14,655 nt of DNA from an uncultured Kangiella sp. (GCA_946481205.1 CAMLNB010000074.1:1-14655), one strand, 5' to 3'; positions 1 through 6,477 are shown, counted from the first letter of the stretch. Translations and numbers: made by a program. Notes: generated by a model from the letters alone, not told the origin.

Positions 1-96
1 ATTCGCGCCAACCATCTGATCGATGTGATACCGAGTCAACTCAGCGTGGCGCTGACCAACCGCTATCTGGACATCAAGGAAAGTGGTGTGCTCTAA
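1..96 (+). CDS. 3' end of an unrecognised protein (partial)
   Basis: The window opens inside a plus-strand reading frame that runs in frame 1 for 31 codons and stops with TAA at 94-96. The last residues read LTNRYLDIKESGVL. The tail is hydrophilic to mixed, with no membrane segment. I do not recognise the family from so short a piece. The frame is open from the first base, codon usage resembles the neighbours, and the next gene follows after about 70 nt on the same strand, so a real gene end is likely. No terminator hairpin is apparent between it and the DUF805 gene, so the two could be co-transcribed. Confidence 0.6.
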   Translation: MRANHLIDVIPSQLSVALTNRYLDIKESGVL

Positions 97-156
97 GGTT
101 TTTGGGGTCGCGTTGCCGGTAACGGTGGCGTGAAAAATCGTAGTAAAGCGAGTTGT

Positions 157-162
157 AGGGAG
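157..162 (+). promoter_or_regulatory. Ribosome binding site deciding the DUF805 start
   Basis: AGGGAG lies 6 nt before the ATG at 169 and only 3 nt before the ATG at 166. This favours 169 over the in-frame GTG at 130, which has no comparable site. The resulting N terminus, MSNPYSAP, matches the typical beginning of DUF805 proteins. Confidence 0.6.
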
Positions 163-168
163 AACATG

Positions 169-738
169 ATGTCTAATCCGTACTCGGCACCGGCAGCCGA
201 TATGAATACCCTGGCCGATGGTCAGTTCTATCAGCCGAAAATGTTTGCAATGAGTGGCCGTATTGGCCGCGTTCGCTACTTGGCTTATTACTCGCTGTTC
301 ACGTTGCTGGCCTATTTGGGCATGGCAGTAATCGGCGCAGTTTTGGCAGGCGCCATGGGCCCAATGGCCATGATGGTTGCGGTTGTCGTTATGATGATCC
401 CGCTGCTGGTGGTGGGTTTTGTTCTGGTGGTTCGCCGACTCAACGACCTCGACAAGTCTGGCTGGCTATCGCTGCTGTCGCTGATCCCGTTGGTCAATGC
501 CGTGTTTGGTTTGTATCTGCTGTTTGCGCCCGGCACCAAGGGCGATAACCAATATGGTCCGCAACCGGCACCGAATTCGACCGGTCTGGTCGTTGCCGGG
601 CTGATTCTGCCGTTCATCTTTATTATCGGCATCATCGCTGCCGTAGCGATTCCGGCCTATCACGATTATGTGCAACGCGCACAACAGGCGCAGGACGCTC
701 AGGAAGCACCGGCTGAGTCGGAATACGAAACCCCGTAA
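169..738 (+). CDS. DUF805 family inner-membrane protein with a pilin-like C-terminal segment
   Basis: This predicted 189-residue membrane protein belongs to the DUF805 (YhaH-type) family, whose molecular function is not established. The family hallmarks are visible: GRIGRVRYLAY at the start of the domain (about residue 30), two hydrophobic segments (about 40-85), the RRLNDLDKSGW motif after the second one, and LFAPGTKGDNQYGPQP (about residues 120-135). A further hydrophobic stretch follows, then AVAIPAYHDYVQRAQ near residue 160. That segment closely resembles the N-terminal helix of type IV pilins (AIAIPAYQDYxxRAQ), but it lacks the prepilin peptidase site. The tail is rich in Gln, Ala and Glu. 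The start at 169 is chosen for its ribosome binding site and the MSNPYSAP beginning; GTG 130 would add 13 unlikely residues. The gene stands between an unrelated partial gene and a c-di-GMP-like protein, so context does not suggest a role. Confidence 0.85.
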   Translation: MSNPYSAPAADMNTLADGQFYQPKMFAMSGRIGRVRYLAYYSLFTLLAYLGMAVIGAVLAGAMGPMAMMVAVVVMMIPLLVVGFVLVVRRLNDLDKSGWLSLLSLIPLVNAVFGLYLLFAPGTKGDNQYGPQPAPNSTGLVVAGLILPFIFIIGIIAAVAIPAYHDYVQRAQQAQDAQEAPAESEYETP

Positions 739-781
739 AACGGGACCTGTGCTGCGATAGGCAGCCGGTAACATCACCGTT

Positions 782-818
782 CAAACGGCAGCTCGGATCA
801 GGTTCGGGCTGCCGTTTG
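782..818 (+). terminator. Hairpin downstream of the DUF805 gene, probable terminator
   Basis: A perfect 11-bp inverted repeat, CAAACGGCAGC (782-792) with GCTGCCGTTTG (808-818), encloses a 15-nt loop. The 3' arm ends in TTTG and is followed by TGTTTGGG, so the U-rich tail is interrupted. The position, 43 nt after the DUF805 stop, fits a terminator, but the tail is weak. Confidence 0.5.
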
Positions 819-878
819 TGTTTGGGCAATGTTCCGCCGGCAACAGGCAGAATCCCGGCAAAAAGGCGTTTCCCCACC

Positions 879-884
879 TATAGT
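879..884 (+). promoter_or_regulatory. Candidate -10 box for the degenerate GGDEF-EAL gene
   Basis: TATAGT matches the sigma-70 -10 consensus at five of six positions and lies 44 nt before the ATG at 929. The best -35 candidate, CCGGCA at 855-860 with an 18-nt spacer, matches only three of six positions, so this is a weak prediction. Confidence 0.3.
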
Positions 885-928
885 TGAACCACCCGTGACA
901 ACCGTGGCGCGTCAGACGCCGGTGCCTC

Positions 929-2830
929 ATGACCTTGTTTCGTCGCTTGTGGTTGCTGTTTGCCGGTGGCTTGCTGCTGCTGGTGTTGATACTGGGCTTC
1001 TATGCCCAGCGCCTGCGGGAATGGCCGGTGCTGGACCCGAAAATGAGTCAGCTGCTGGTGCAGGCTCAGGCGCCAGGCCATTGGCAAGATCTGGAAAGCC
1101 GGCGCCATAGCTTCGCCGAGCTCATCACCCAACTCGATCCCTATCAACTGCAGTTGTTGGCCCCCGATGGCGTCATGCTGGAGGACTATCCGCAAAGCGA
1201 ACGCATTGTGCCGCCGAGCGCCTTGCAGCTGCGGATACCGGTGCGTTTGCCGGAGGGGCTTGGCGAGCTGAAAGTGGCGCTGCGTTCCGAGCAGTTGTTT
1301 CCGATGCAGGAATGGTGGTTGGCGCTGGCCGGACTGTGGCTGGCGCTGACATTGCTGGCCGGCATGCTGCTGTGGCGTCTGTTGGCCGTCGAGCGGCGCA
1401 GCCGCGAAGTCGCTGACAAAATCATCGCCGGCGAGCGCGGTCCGGAACTGGTCGCCGAAGACGATGCCCGCACCGTGTTGACCGCGTTTGCCAAGCTGCT
1501 CGGTGAGAACCGCGAGTATGCCAAGGCTCAGGTGCAGGCCATTGATCAGGTGCGCCGGCGTTCATTTGTCGATAGCGAAACCGGCCTTGGCAACCGCGGC
1601 TACTTCGATGCTCACCTTGATGTGCTGTTGAGTGAACGTGATGCCAATGCCCACGGCATTCTGTTATTGCTTGAACTCGGCTCGCCATTCGAAGACGAGT
1701 TGAACCAGCACAAATTGGTCAAGCTGTGTGCGCAGCTCTTGCATCAACACAGCGGTGCTTATGCGCAACACATTCTGGCACGTCGCGATGACAGCACATT
1801 CGCCTTGCTGCTGCCCGGCATGAGCGGCCGGGAAGTGCACAACTTCTGTCGCAAGCTGTTGCGTGAACTGAGCAACCATGTCGAACGCAGTCATGGTGCC
1901 ACCGAAACTCGCTTGGCACACATCGGTGCGGTCAGTTACCGGGCCGGCGCGGAAGCTTACAAGCTGATGTCAGAAGCCGACATGGCGCTGCGCTTCTGTC
2001 AGCAAGACGAACAGCCGACCGGCTGGCATATGTTTGAATCTGGCGAAGTGCAGGAAGCCAGCTTGATGGGCCGGGTGCGCTGGCGCTCGTTGCTCGAACG
2101 GATCGTTGAGCAGCGCAAAGTGGTGTTGCACTACCATCCGGTGGTGATGGGGCCGGAGCGACGTATCGCTTTTCATGAAGTGCTGTCGCGCGTACCCGGT
2201 GACAACGGCGAGCTGTTTACCGCTGCGACTTTTCTGCCAATGGCACACCGGGTCGGCTTGTCGGTGCCGTTTGACCGCATGGTCTGCGATCTGGTGTTGA
2301 AGTCCTTGCTGTTTGGACCGATTGCTGGGCAAATGCTGTCCGTGAACCTCAGTCATGATGCGGTGCAGGATGTCGCGTTCCGCAATTGGTTGCTGGAACA
2401 TCTGGCAGAGAACCGGCCGCTGGCCGAGCATTTGATTTTTGAAATAGGTGAACAGATGGCCTGCCATCTGACCGACACGGAATCGAATTTTTTGCAAACA
2501 CTGACCCGCTGTGGCGCAGCGCTGGCCGTCGAGCATGTTGGTCAGCCGCAATTTTCGGCCAGTTATTTGCAGCCCGGGTTGTATCGCTTTATAAAGCTGC
2601 ATCGCGGCCTGACCCGCGGTATCGAAACCGACACCTCGCACCAAGAGTTTGTCCGGGGTCTGGCATCGGTCGGCAGCGCGGCCGGCTGCGTTGTTTTGGC
2701 CGAATGCATCGAAACCGAAGCGCAGTGGCAGATGCTGTTGTCGCTCGGCGTCAGCGGTGGTCAAGGGTATTTGTTTGGCAAGCCGCAGCAGCAGATCAGC
2801 ACGGTACTGCCGCAATCGGATGTCGCCTAA
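929..2830 (+). CDS. Membrane protein with degenerate GGDEF and EAL domains (CsrD/LapD-like architecture)
   Basis: This 633-residue protein has a TM helix at about 7-26, a periplasmic region to about 127, a second TM helix at about 129-151, a linker, then GGDEF-like (about 205-355) and EAL-like (about 380-625) domains. The GGDEF signature is replaced by RRDDST (285-290), losing the catalytic acidic pair, so cyclase activity is not expected. The EAL domain keeps E417 of EVLSR, N473 of SVNLS, E505 of FEIGE, K556, E592 of AECIE and Q612 of QGYLFGKP. However, the metal-binding DDFG motif has become EHVG (535-538), so phosphodiesterase activity is also doubtful. Length, topology and double degeneration match E. 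coli CsrD (an RNase E/Csr sRNA turnover factor) and resemble LapD (a c-di-GMP receptor). A role as a non-catalytic receptor or adaptor is inferred. The ATG at 929 has only a weak ribosome binding site. The gene appears monocistronic, between two hairpins. Confidence 0.85.
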   Translation: MTLFRRLWLLFAGGLLLLVLILGFYAQRLREWPVLDPKMSQLLVQAQAPGHWQDLESRRHSFAELITQLDPYQLQLLAPDGVMLEDYPQSERIVPPSALQLRIPVRLPEGLGELKVALRSEQLFPMQEWWLALAGLWLALTLLAGMLLWRLLAVERRSREVADKIIAGERGPELVAEDDARTVLTAFAKLLGENREYAKAQVQAIDQVRRRSFVDSETGLGNRGYFDAHLDVLLSERDANAHGILLLLELGSPFEDELNQHKLVKLCAQLLHQHSGAYAQHILARRDDSTFALLLPGMSGREVHNFCRKLLRELSNHVERSHGATETRLAHIGAVSYRAGAEAYKLMSEADMALRFCQQDEQPTGWHMFESGEVQEASLMGRVRWRSLLERIVEQRKVVLHYHPVVMGPERRIAFHEVLSRVPGDNGELFTAATFLPMAHRVGLSVPFDRMVCDLVLKSLLFGPIAGQMLSVNLSHDAVQDVAFRNWLLEHLAENRPLAEHLIFEIGEQMACHLTDTESNFLQTLTRCGAALAVEHVGQPQFSASYLQPGLYRFIKLHRGLTRGIETDTSHQEFVRGLASVGSAAGCVVLAECIETEAQWQMLLSLGVSGGQGYLFGKPQQQISTVLPQSDVA

Positions 2831-2857
2831 ACCACTGCCGATACATCGTTAGGTTAA

Positions 2858-2886
2858 AAAAAGCGCGCCATCTCGGCGCGCTTTTT
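2858..2886. terminator. Bidirectional rho-independent terminator
   Basis: GCGCGCC (2863-2869) pairs perfectly with GGCGCGC (2875-2881) around the loop ATCTC, extended by five A-T pairs. The stem is flanked by an A-run (from 2856) and a T-run (2882-2886), so it can terminate transcription from both sides. It sits between the convergent ends of the GGDEF-EAL gene (stop at 2830) and the DUF2057 gene (stop at 2936). Confidence 0.9.
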
Positions 2887-2935
2887 GTTGTACGACTGCT
2901 AGGGCTGTCGAGCCGCTTGGTGACAAGCGCGACTG

Positions 2936-3613
2936 TTAGCGGACGATGCCCTGCAAGAATGCCGCACGTTGTTCCGGCGTCGCCTGCTGCCACCAGTAAT
3001 TCAGCATGTCGAGAGCGTTGATCGCGGGTTTGCTGTCCGCAGCAGGCGTTGCTGCAACGGCGCTTGCTGTCGATACCATGGCCTTGCTTGCCGTCATCGA
3101 TGCGCTTTCAGCGTTTGTCGGGCTGGGCGTTGGTGCCACGCTCTCTGTTTTCGCGAGGCCTTCCGTTTTCGCCACCAGCGCCTCACCAATCTGCTGAACC
3201 GGAACCAATTGCACGGCGACGGTCTTTTGTTCGGCATTGTGTACGGTAACCGTTGGTGACTTGGCATAACGGCGAGCATCGGTACCGTTATCAAATGCCG
3301 GGCCGTCCAGCCGCAGCTTGTCGTTGGCTTGAACGTGCAACACCACGCCAAATGGCGCCGACTTGATCCGGTCGTGGCTGTCGCCATACACGGCGTCGTA
3401 GATCTTGTCGTATTCGAGCACCACGACATTGCGGCCGGGCTGCAGTTGCACGGTTTTTTCGAGGCCGATGGTGAACGGGTAGTCGGCGCCGTTGACCGAC
3501 AACACATCAAACTGCTCGGGGATAATCAGTTCCGCTGCCTGGAGCAGATTCGGGACCATCAACAAGCAAGCGGCAACGCCTGCCCAGAGACTTGCTAACC
3601 CTTTTGCTTTCAT
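2936..3613 (-). CDS. DUF2057 (YccT-like) secreted/periplasmic protein
   Basis: This 225-residue protein begins with a Sec signal peptide (MKAKGL, then a hydrophobic core, likely cleaved after LLQA at residue 26). A beta-rich domain follows at about 28-150; it starts with LIIPEQFDVLSVNG and contains a pro-hairpin VQLQPGRNVVVLEY. Next is a low-complexity Ala/Ser/Thr/Pro linker (about 150-200) and a C-terminal helix with LNYWWQQATPEQRAAFLQ. This order matches the DUF2057 family, whose E. coli member YccT has the same 'LDGK...GxHQLVFRVEK' beginning and 'LKYWFKLADPQTRNTFLQW' end. YccT has been linked to negative control of curli assembly; whether that applies here is unknown. The ATG at 3613 has GAGGT 5 nt upstream. 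A VAAC lipobox-like sequence ends at Cys16, but the hydrophobic stretch continues past it, so a lipoprotein is less likely. The gene has its own minus-strand position downstream of the porin 1 terminator. Confidence 0.82.
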   Translation of the reverse strand: MKAKGLASLWAGVAACLLMVPNLLQAAELIIPEQFDVLSVNGADYPFTIGLEKTVQLQPGRNVVVLEYDKIYDAVYGDSHDRIKSAPFGVVLHVQANDKLRLDGPAFDNGTDARRYAKSPTVTVHNAEQKTVAVQLVPVQQIGEALVAKTEGLAKTESVAPTPSPTNAESASMTASKAMVSTASAVAATPAADSKPAINALDMLNYWWQQATPEQRAAFLQGIVR

Positions 3614-3651
3614 CGTAAACCTCGTTGCTGCAACAAAACCGGCCGGCCGCC

Positions 3652-3657
3652 ACTATA
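3652..3657 (-). promoter_or_regulatory. Candidate -10 box of the DUF2057 gene
   Basis: On the minus strand, TATAGT (complement of 3652-3657) lies 38 nt before the ATG at 3613. It sits just downstream of the porin 1 terminator, where a separate promoter would be needed. No good -35 is visible at 16-18 nt, so the call rests on the -10 and position only. Confidence 0.35.
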
Positions 3658-3681
3658 GCGTGGTGTGCAAAGGCTGCGGCG

Positions 3682-3709
3682 AAAAAAAAGCGCCCCGCAG
3701 GGCGCTTTT
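3682..3709 (-). terminator. Rho-independent terminator of porin 1
   Basis: On the minus strand, GCGCCC (complement of 3700-3705) pairs with GGGCGC (complement of 3690-3695) around a 4-nt loop, with four flanking A-U pairs. The stem is followed by a run of eight Ts (complement of 3682-3689). It begins 33 nt past the porin 1 stop codon. The stem and long U-tract are textbook. Confidence 0.9.
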
Positions 3710-3741
3710 AACCGGGGAGACCGGATCAGCTTGGACACTGA

Positions 3742-4734
3742 TTAGAACTTCACTTCCAGACCGGCAGCCAGGAAGGTTTTTTCCGGGGTGGCAACAGTCA
3801 GGTCGTCAAAGCTTTGTTCGCCGTAGAAGCCAAACACCATCACGTTCTTCGACAGGTTGTGGTCCCAGCCGATGAAGGTTTGCTCGCCGCCTTCACCTTT
3901 GATGTCGGTGGCGCCGTGTTGCAGCTTCAAGGTGTTTTCATCGTTGAACTTGTACGATACCGAGAACAGCATGCCGTCTTCTTTGAAGTCTGCGCCGTCA
4001 TCGTACTCTTGCCACATGCCGCCCAGCTGGAACGAGCCGAGTTTGTAGGTGGCAACGACACGAGTGGTTTCAGCGCTGTCACGGTAGGTGCCGGTGTTGT
4101 GATCCTGGTCTTGCGCAACGGCGAGGAACAGATCCTTGCCTTGCCACTCGACTGAGTACGACAACGCATCCATCAGGCCGTCTTGATCTTCGTTGGCCGG
4201 TGTACCGTCATCCACTTTTTCCAGCAGCAGGGTCGAGACGTTGAACACCAGGCCACCAGCAATTTTCGGCGAGCTGTACGAGATGATGTTCGGAGCACGG
4301 GTTTCGCCATTGAAAATGGCGGTCATGTCGCCGTCGAGGTCGTTGAACAGGTCAACTTTGCCTTGCGCGAGTTTCAGCGGGGTGTCCCAACGGCCAACCA
4401 GGATTTGACCGGCGCTGCCACGCAGGCCGACGCCGACGTTACGCGAGCTGAACGGAGCAGAGCCGCCAGCGGACTCAACCGAGTTCACTTGCAGTTCGAT
4501 TTGGTAGAAAGCCGAGAAGCCTTCATCGATACCGAGTTCACCTTTGACGCCCAGACGCGAGGCGTTGCTCTTGGCTTCCCAGATGTCGCCAGTGCTGGCG
4601 TCGACATCGGTGTCGGTGTCGGTGTTTTGCGCGGTCACGTTGAGCTTGCCGTACAGCTCCAGTGCCGACGCGGCGAAAGTCGGGGCGCTCAGGGTTGCCA
4701 TTGCAGCCGCCAGCAGGGTCAAACGCAGTTTCAT
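3742..4734 (-). CDS. Outer-membrane porin 1 (Gram-negative general porin family), likely PhoB-activated
   Basis: This 330-residue beta-barrel porin has a Sec signal peptide (MKLRLTLLAAAMATLSAPTFA, with cleavage there or three residues later at ASA) and a first strand, LELYGKLN. It also carries the conserved SRLGVKGELG, GFSAFYQIEL and SSRNVGVGLRG blocks, followed by ILVGRWDTPLK, which leads into an acidic loop-3-like segment (GKVDLFNDLDGD). The chain ends in EVKF; a C-terminal Phe is the usual BAM recognition signal. Alternating amphipathic strands run throughout. The frame opens at GTG 4737, but ATG 4734 is preferred because GAGGAG lies 6 nt upstream of it. A four-half-site PHO array (5041-5080) and a spaced -10 lie upstream on the same strand. 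This suggests induction in phosphate starvation, as for PhoE or OprP/OprO, but anion selectivity cannot be read from the sequence. It is a paralogue of the adjacent porin 2, sharing the GR-DTPLK and GKVD blocks. Confidence 0.9.
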   Translation of the reverse strand: MKLRLTLLAAAMATLSAPTFAASALELYGKLNVTAQNTDTDTDVDASTGDIWEAKSNASRLGVKGELGIDEGFSAFYQIELQVNSVESAGGSAPFSSRNVGVGLRGSAGQILVGRWDTPLKLAQGKVDLFNDLDGDMTAIFNGETRAPNIISYSSPKIAGGLVFNVSTLLLEKVDDGTPANEDQDGLMDALSYSVEWQGKDLFLAVAQDQDHNTGTYRDSAETTRVVATYKLGSFQLGGMWQEYDDGADFKEDGMLFSVSYKFNDENTLKLQHGATDIKGEGGEQTFIGWDHNLSKNVMVFGFYGEQSFDDLTVATPEKTFLAAGLEVKF

Positions 4735-5018
4735 CACGAACTCCTCGTTCTCTACAAGTCAGGGTGTGTTGTTGTTAAGGTGAAACGTTCAGGTCTAACG
4801 GTGTTAAACCGGTACTGCCAAATGCCAGTCCACGAACCCTTGCCGACAATCGCGCAAGCCGATCGTCAAAAAGGTTTCGTCCCCCGCGGGCTGCGACCGC
4901 TGCATCAAGACCGATGCGGCAGTTCAGTCATCCAGTACGAATGCCGGCAGGCATCGCGTGAGGAGCGAACAACTGATGTGGTGCAGGTGGAATGTGACAA
5001 CCGGCACAACATCCATGG
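4735..5018 (-). other. Long 5' leader of porin 1 (predicted), intergenic region
   Basis: About 450 bases between porins 1 and 2 hold no convincing gene. If transcription starts about 7 nt beyond the -10 at 5025-5030, porin 1 has a leader of roughly 284 nt. The leader contains the ribosome binding site GAGGAG (4741-4746), short inverted repeats (4902-4906 with 4913-4917, and 4941-4945 with 4950-4954) and an isolated extra GTGACAA half-site (4994-5000, plus-strand reading). It also holds a 30-codon open frame (5016 down to 4924) that starts almost at the predicted transcription start and has no ribosome binding site. None of these is strong enough to be called a gene or riboswitch. Confidence 0.45.
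4741..4746 (-). promoter_or_regulatory. Ribosome binding site of porin 1
   Basis: GAGGAG on the minus strand lies 6 nt before ATG 4734 and only 3 nt before GTG 4737. It therefore selects the ATG as the start. Confidence 0.75.
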
Positions 5019-5024
5019 CCGGGC

Positions 5025-5080
5025 ATGCTAGGGGCTGGCAGTGACAGCTCTGTGAATCGCAAGTGACAGAAATGTGACTG
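5025..5080 (-). promoter_or_regulatory. PHO-box array and -10 of porin 1
   Basis: Read on the minus strand, four 7-bp half-sites follow one another on an exact 11-bp pitch: CAGTCAC (5080-5074), CTGTCAC (5069-5063), GATTCAC (5058-5052) and CTGTCAC (5047-5041). The PhoB consensus is CTGTCAT repeated at 11 bp. Exactly 10 nt after the last half-site comes TAGCAT (5030-5025), a fair -10. The same 10-nt spacing is known from the E. coli phoA promoter. There is no independent -35, as expected for a PhoB-dependent promoter. The distance to the porin start is about 290 nt, which is long but contains no other gene. Confidence 0.82.
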
Positions 5081-5140
5081 GAGACGTTAGGGTGATGACG
5101 GATCAATGACCTGAAAAAACCTGGCGGATCGGCATAAAGC

Positions 5141-5168
5141 ACAACGCCCCGGCGAGCCGGGGCGTTGT
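5141..5168 (-). terminator. Strong hairpin after porin 2, possible terminator
   Basis: ACAACGCCCCGG (5141-5152) and CCGGGGCGTTGT (5157-5168) form a perfect 12-bp stem around a CGAG loop, beginning 22 nt beyond the porin 2 stop. The minus-strand sequence after the stem is GCTTTATGCC, with no proper U-run; a TTTTTT stretch comes only at 5119-5114. It could terminate, protect the 3' end of the mRNA, or both. Confidence 0.6.
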
Positions 5169-5189
5169 CAGGACGTTCAATGCATCAAA

Positions 5190-6305
5190 TCAGAACTGAT
5201 GGCGGATGCCGACGGAAATGCCGGTGGTGCTGGCGCCAGCTTCGACTTCGCCGGCTTCCGGTACGCCATCACCGTCGTCTTCAAAACGGCCATCGTGGCC
5301 GGTGCGTTGCGGTGCTGCGCTGTACATGTTGGTCAGGTCATCGCTTTGGCCGAAAGCCGCAACGACATAGGCAATGGTGTTTTTGCCGTAGGCGTGATCG
5401 AGGCCCAAGCTCAGCACCCGCCCACCGGTTTCATCGATATCAGCGATATCGTCGGCGATGTAGAGACCGGCCTTGAAGGTGTTGTCACCCGTTTTGAATG
5501 CATAGCTGACGCCATAGGTATCGCGGTCGGCATCTTCGACGCCGTTGATGTCGTCGGCGGTTTCGTAATAGGCGTTCAGGCGGTGATCGCCAGCGAACTT
5601 GAAGCCGCCCACTATGCGCAAGGCGCTTGGATCTTCGAGTTCTGTAATCGGCGCTGTTTTGTCTTCAGCAGAACGGCTTTCATAGCCAGCGCCAACAAAC
5701 CAGCTGCCAGTGTCATACAGGCCCGTCACTGACCAAACGTCGTAATCATTGTCATCGACATTGACGCTACTGCCACCGAGAGCGCTCAGGTTGCTGTCGG
5801 TGGAGTAGTAGATCACACCACGCAGCGCACCGGTGCCAAGTTCCAGTTGAATGACGTTGTCCAGCCGTTCATCAAAGCCGGTCTGGGCGGTCACGGTACG
5901 GTTTTCGCCCAGTTGATCGGAATAGAACACATCGACCTTGCCGCGCAGGTTTTTCAGTGGGGTGTCGATTCGGCCTACCCGCCACTCACCATACGACTGC
6001 TTGACGCCGAGCCACTGGTTGCGCCGGCTCAGGTTTTCGCCTTCACCGCTGGCGCGGATTTGCCATTCGGCCAGATAGGTCAGGGTCGAGCTTTCGGAAA
6101 GCGCCTTCTCACCCTTGATACCCACGCGGGACGAGTTGCTGGAGACGGCAATTTCCGTGCTGTCATCGTTGTCGAGCACGTCTACCGAGGCATGCAGGAC
6201 GCCGTACAGGGTGACGCTGGGCGCAGTCTTGTCATCCGCGGCCTGGCTGGCGCCAGCGCTCAGGGCAAGCATAGCCGCGGCTAACGGTAGAAGTTTCTGG
6301 GTCAT
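5190..6305 (-). CDS. Outer-membrane porin 2 (Gram-negative general porin family)
   Basis: This 371-residue porin begins with a signal peptide (MTQKLLPLAAAMLALSAGASQA) and a first strand, SVTLYGVLHASVD. Conserved SSRVGIKGE, LTYLAEWQI, RNQWLGVK and WRVGRIDTPLK blocks follow, with GKVDVFYSDQLGE as the loop-3-like segment, and the chain ends in IRHQF with the terminal Phe of BAM substrates. The frame extends to 6401, but ATG 6305 is chosen: AAGGA lies 8 nt upstream and the signal peptide starts there. An acidic loop near the C terminus (about residues 341-352, DDGDGVPEAGE) resembles a calcium-binding DxDGDG loop. It is a tandem paralogue of porin 1. It is divergent from pstC across a 245-bp region, but no PHO array faces it, so phosphate control of this copy is unproven. 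Confidence 0.9.
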   Translation of the reverse strand: MTQKLLPLAAAMLALSAGASQAADDKTAPSVTLYGVLHASVDVLDNDDSTEIAVSSNSSRVGIKGEKALSESSTLTYLAEWQIRASGEGENLSRRNQWLGVKQSYGEWRVGRIDTPLKNLRGKVDVFYSDQLGENRTVTAQTGFDERLDNVIQLELGTGALRGVIYYSTDSNLSALGGSSVNVDDNDYDVWSVTGLYDTGSWFVGAGYESRSAEDKTAPITELEDPSALRIVGGFKFAGDHRLNAYYETADDINGVEDADRDTYGVSYAFKTGDNTFKAGLYIADDIADIDETGGRVLSLGLDHAYGKNTIAYVVAAFGQSDDLTNMYSAAPQRTGHDGRFEDDGDGVPEAGEVEAGASTTGISVGIRHQF

Positions 6306-6313
6306 GGCAGGGG

Positions 6314-6318
6314 TCCTT
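6314..6318 (-). promoter_or_regulatory. Ribosome binding site deciding the porin 2 start
   Basis: AAGGA on the minus strand is 8 nt before ATG 6305. The upstream in-frame ATG at 6401 would put 32 polar residues before an otherwise normal signal peptide. Confidence 0.65.
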
Positions 6319-6477
6319 GTTATGGAGTAGAAGACGGGTAACTGGTCGTTCTGACTGCGAGGTCTATGATCTCCCGTCCAAGTATTAAGCTTTTTTGACA
6401 AGAATCAATGGCGTGTCGTGCTGTGGATATGCCGGGAAGGCCTTGTCGGTCCTGGCCTGGCAGGCCTGTAACACGAA

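Noticed and set aside
1970..2815. 281-codon minus-strand open frame opposite the GGDEF-EAL gene
   Set aside because: It is antisense to conserved EAL motifs, with biased composition and no recognisable domain or promoter.
4804..4905. 33-codon minus-strand frame in the porin 1 leader
   Set aside because: There is no ribosome binding site and no recognisable sequence, and stop-free stretches of this length are expected in GC-rich DNA.
4183..5031. 282-codon plus-strand open frame opposite porin 1 and its leader
   Set aside because: It overlaps a porin with clear conserved motifs. The translated product has no recognisable domain and runs into the PHO-array region, so it is taken as a shadow frame.
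6395..6400. TTGACA on the plus strand between porin 2 and pstC
   Set aside because: There is no -10 at 16-19 nt, and the pst operon already has a well-formed PHO box and -10 closer to its start. On the minus strand it gives a single CTTGTCA half-site with no 11-bp partner.
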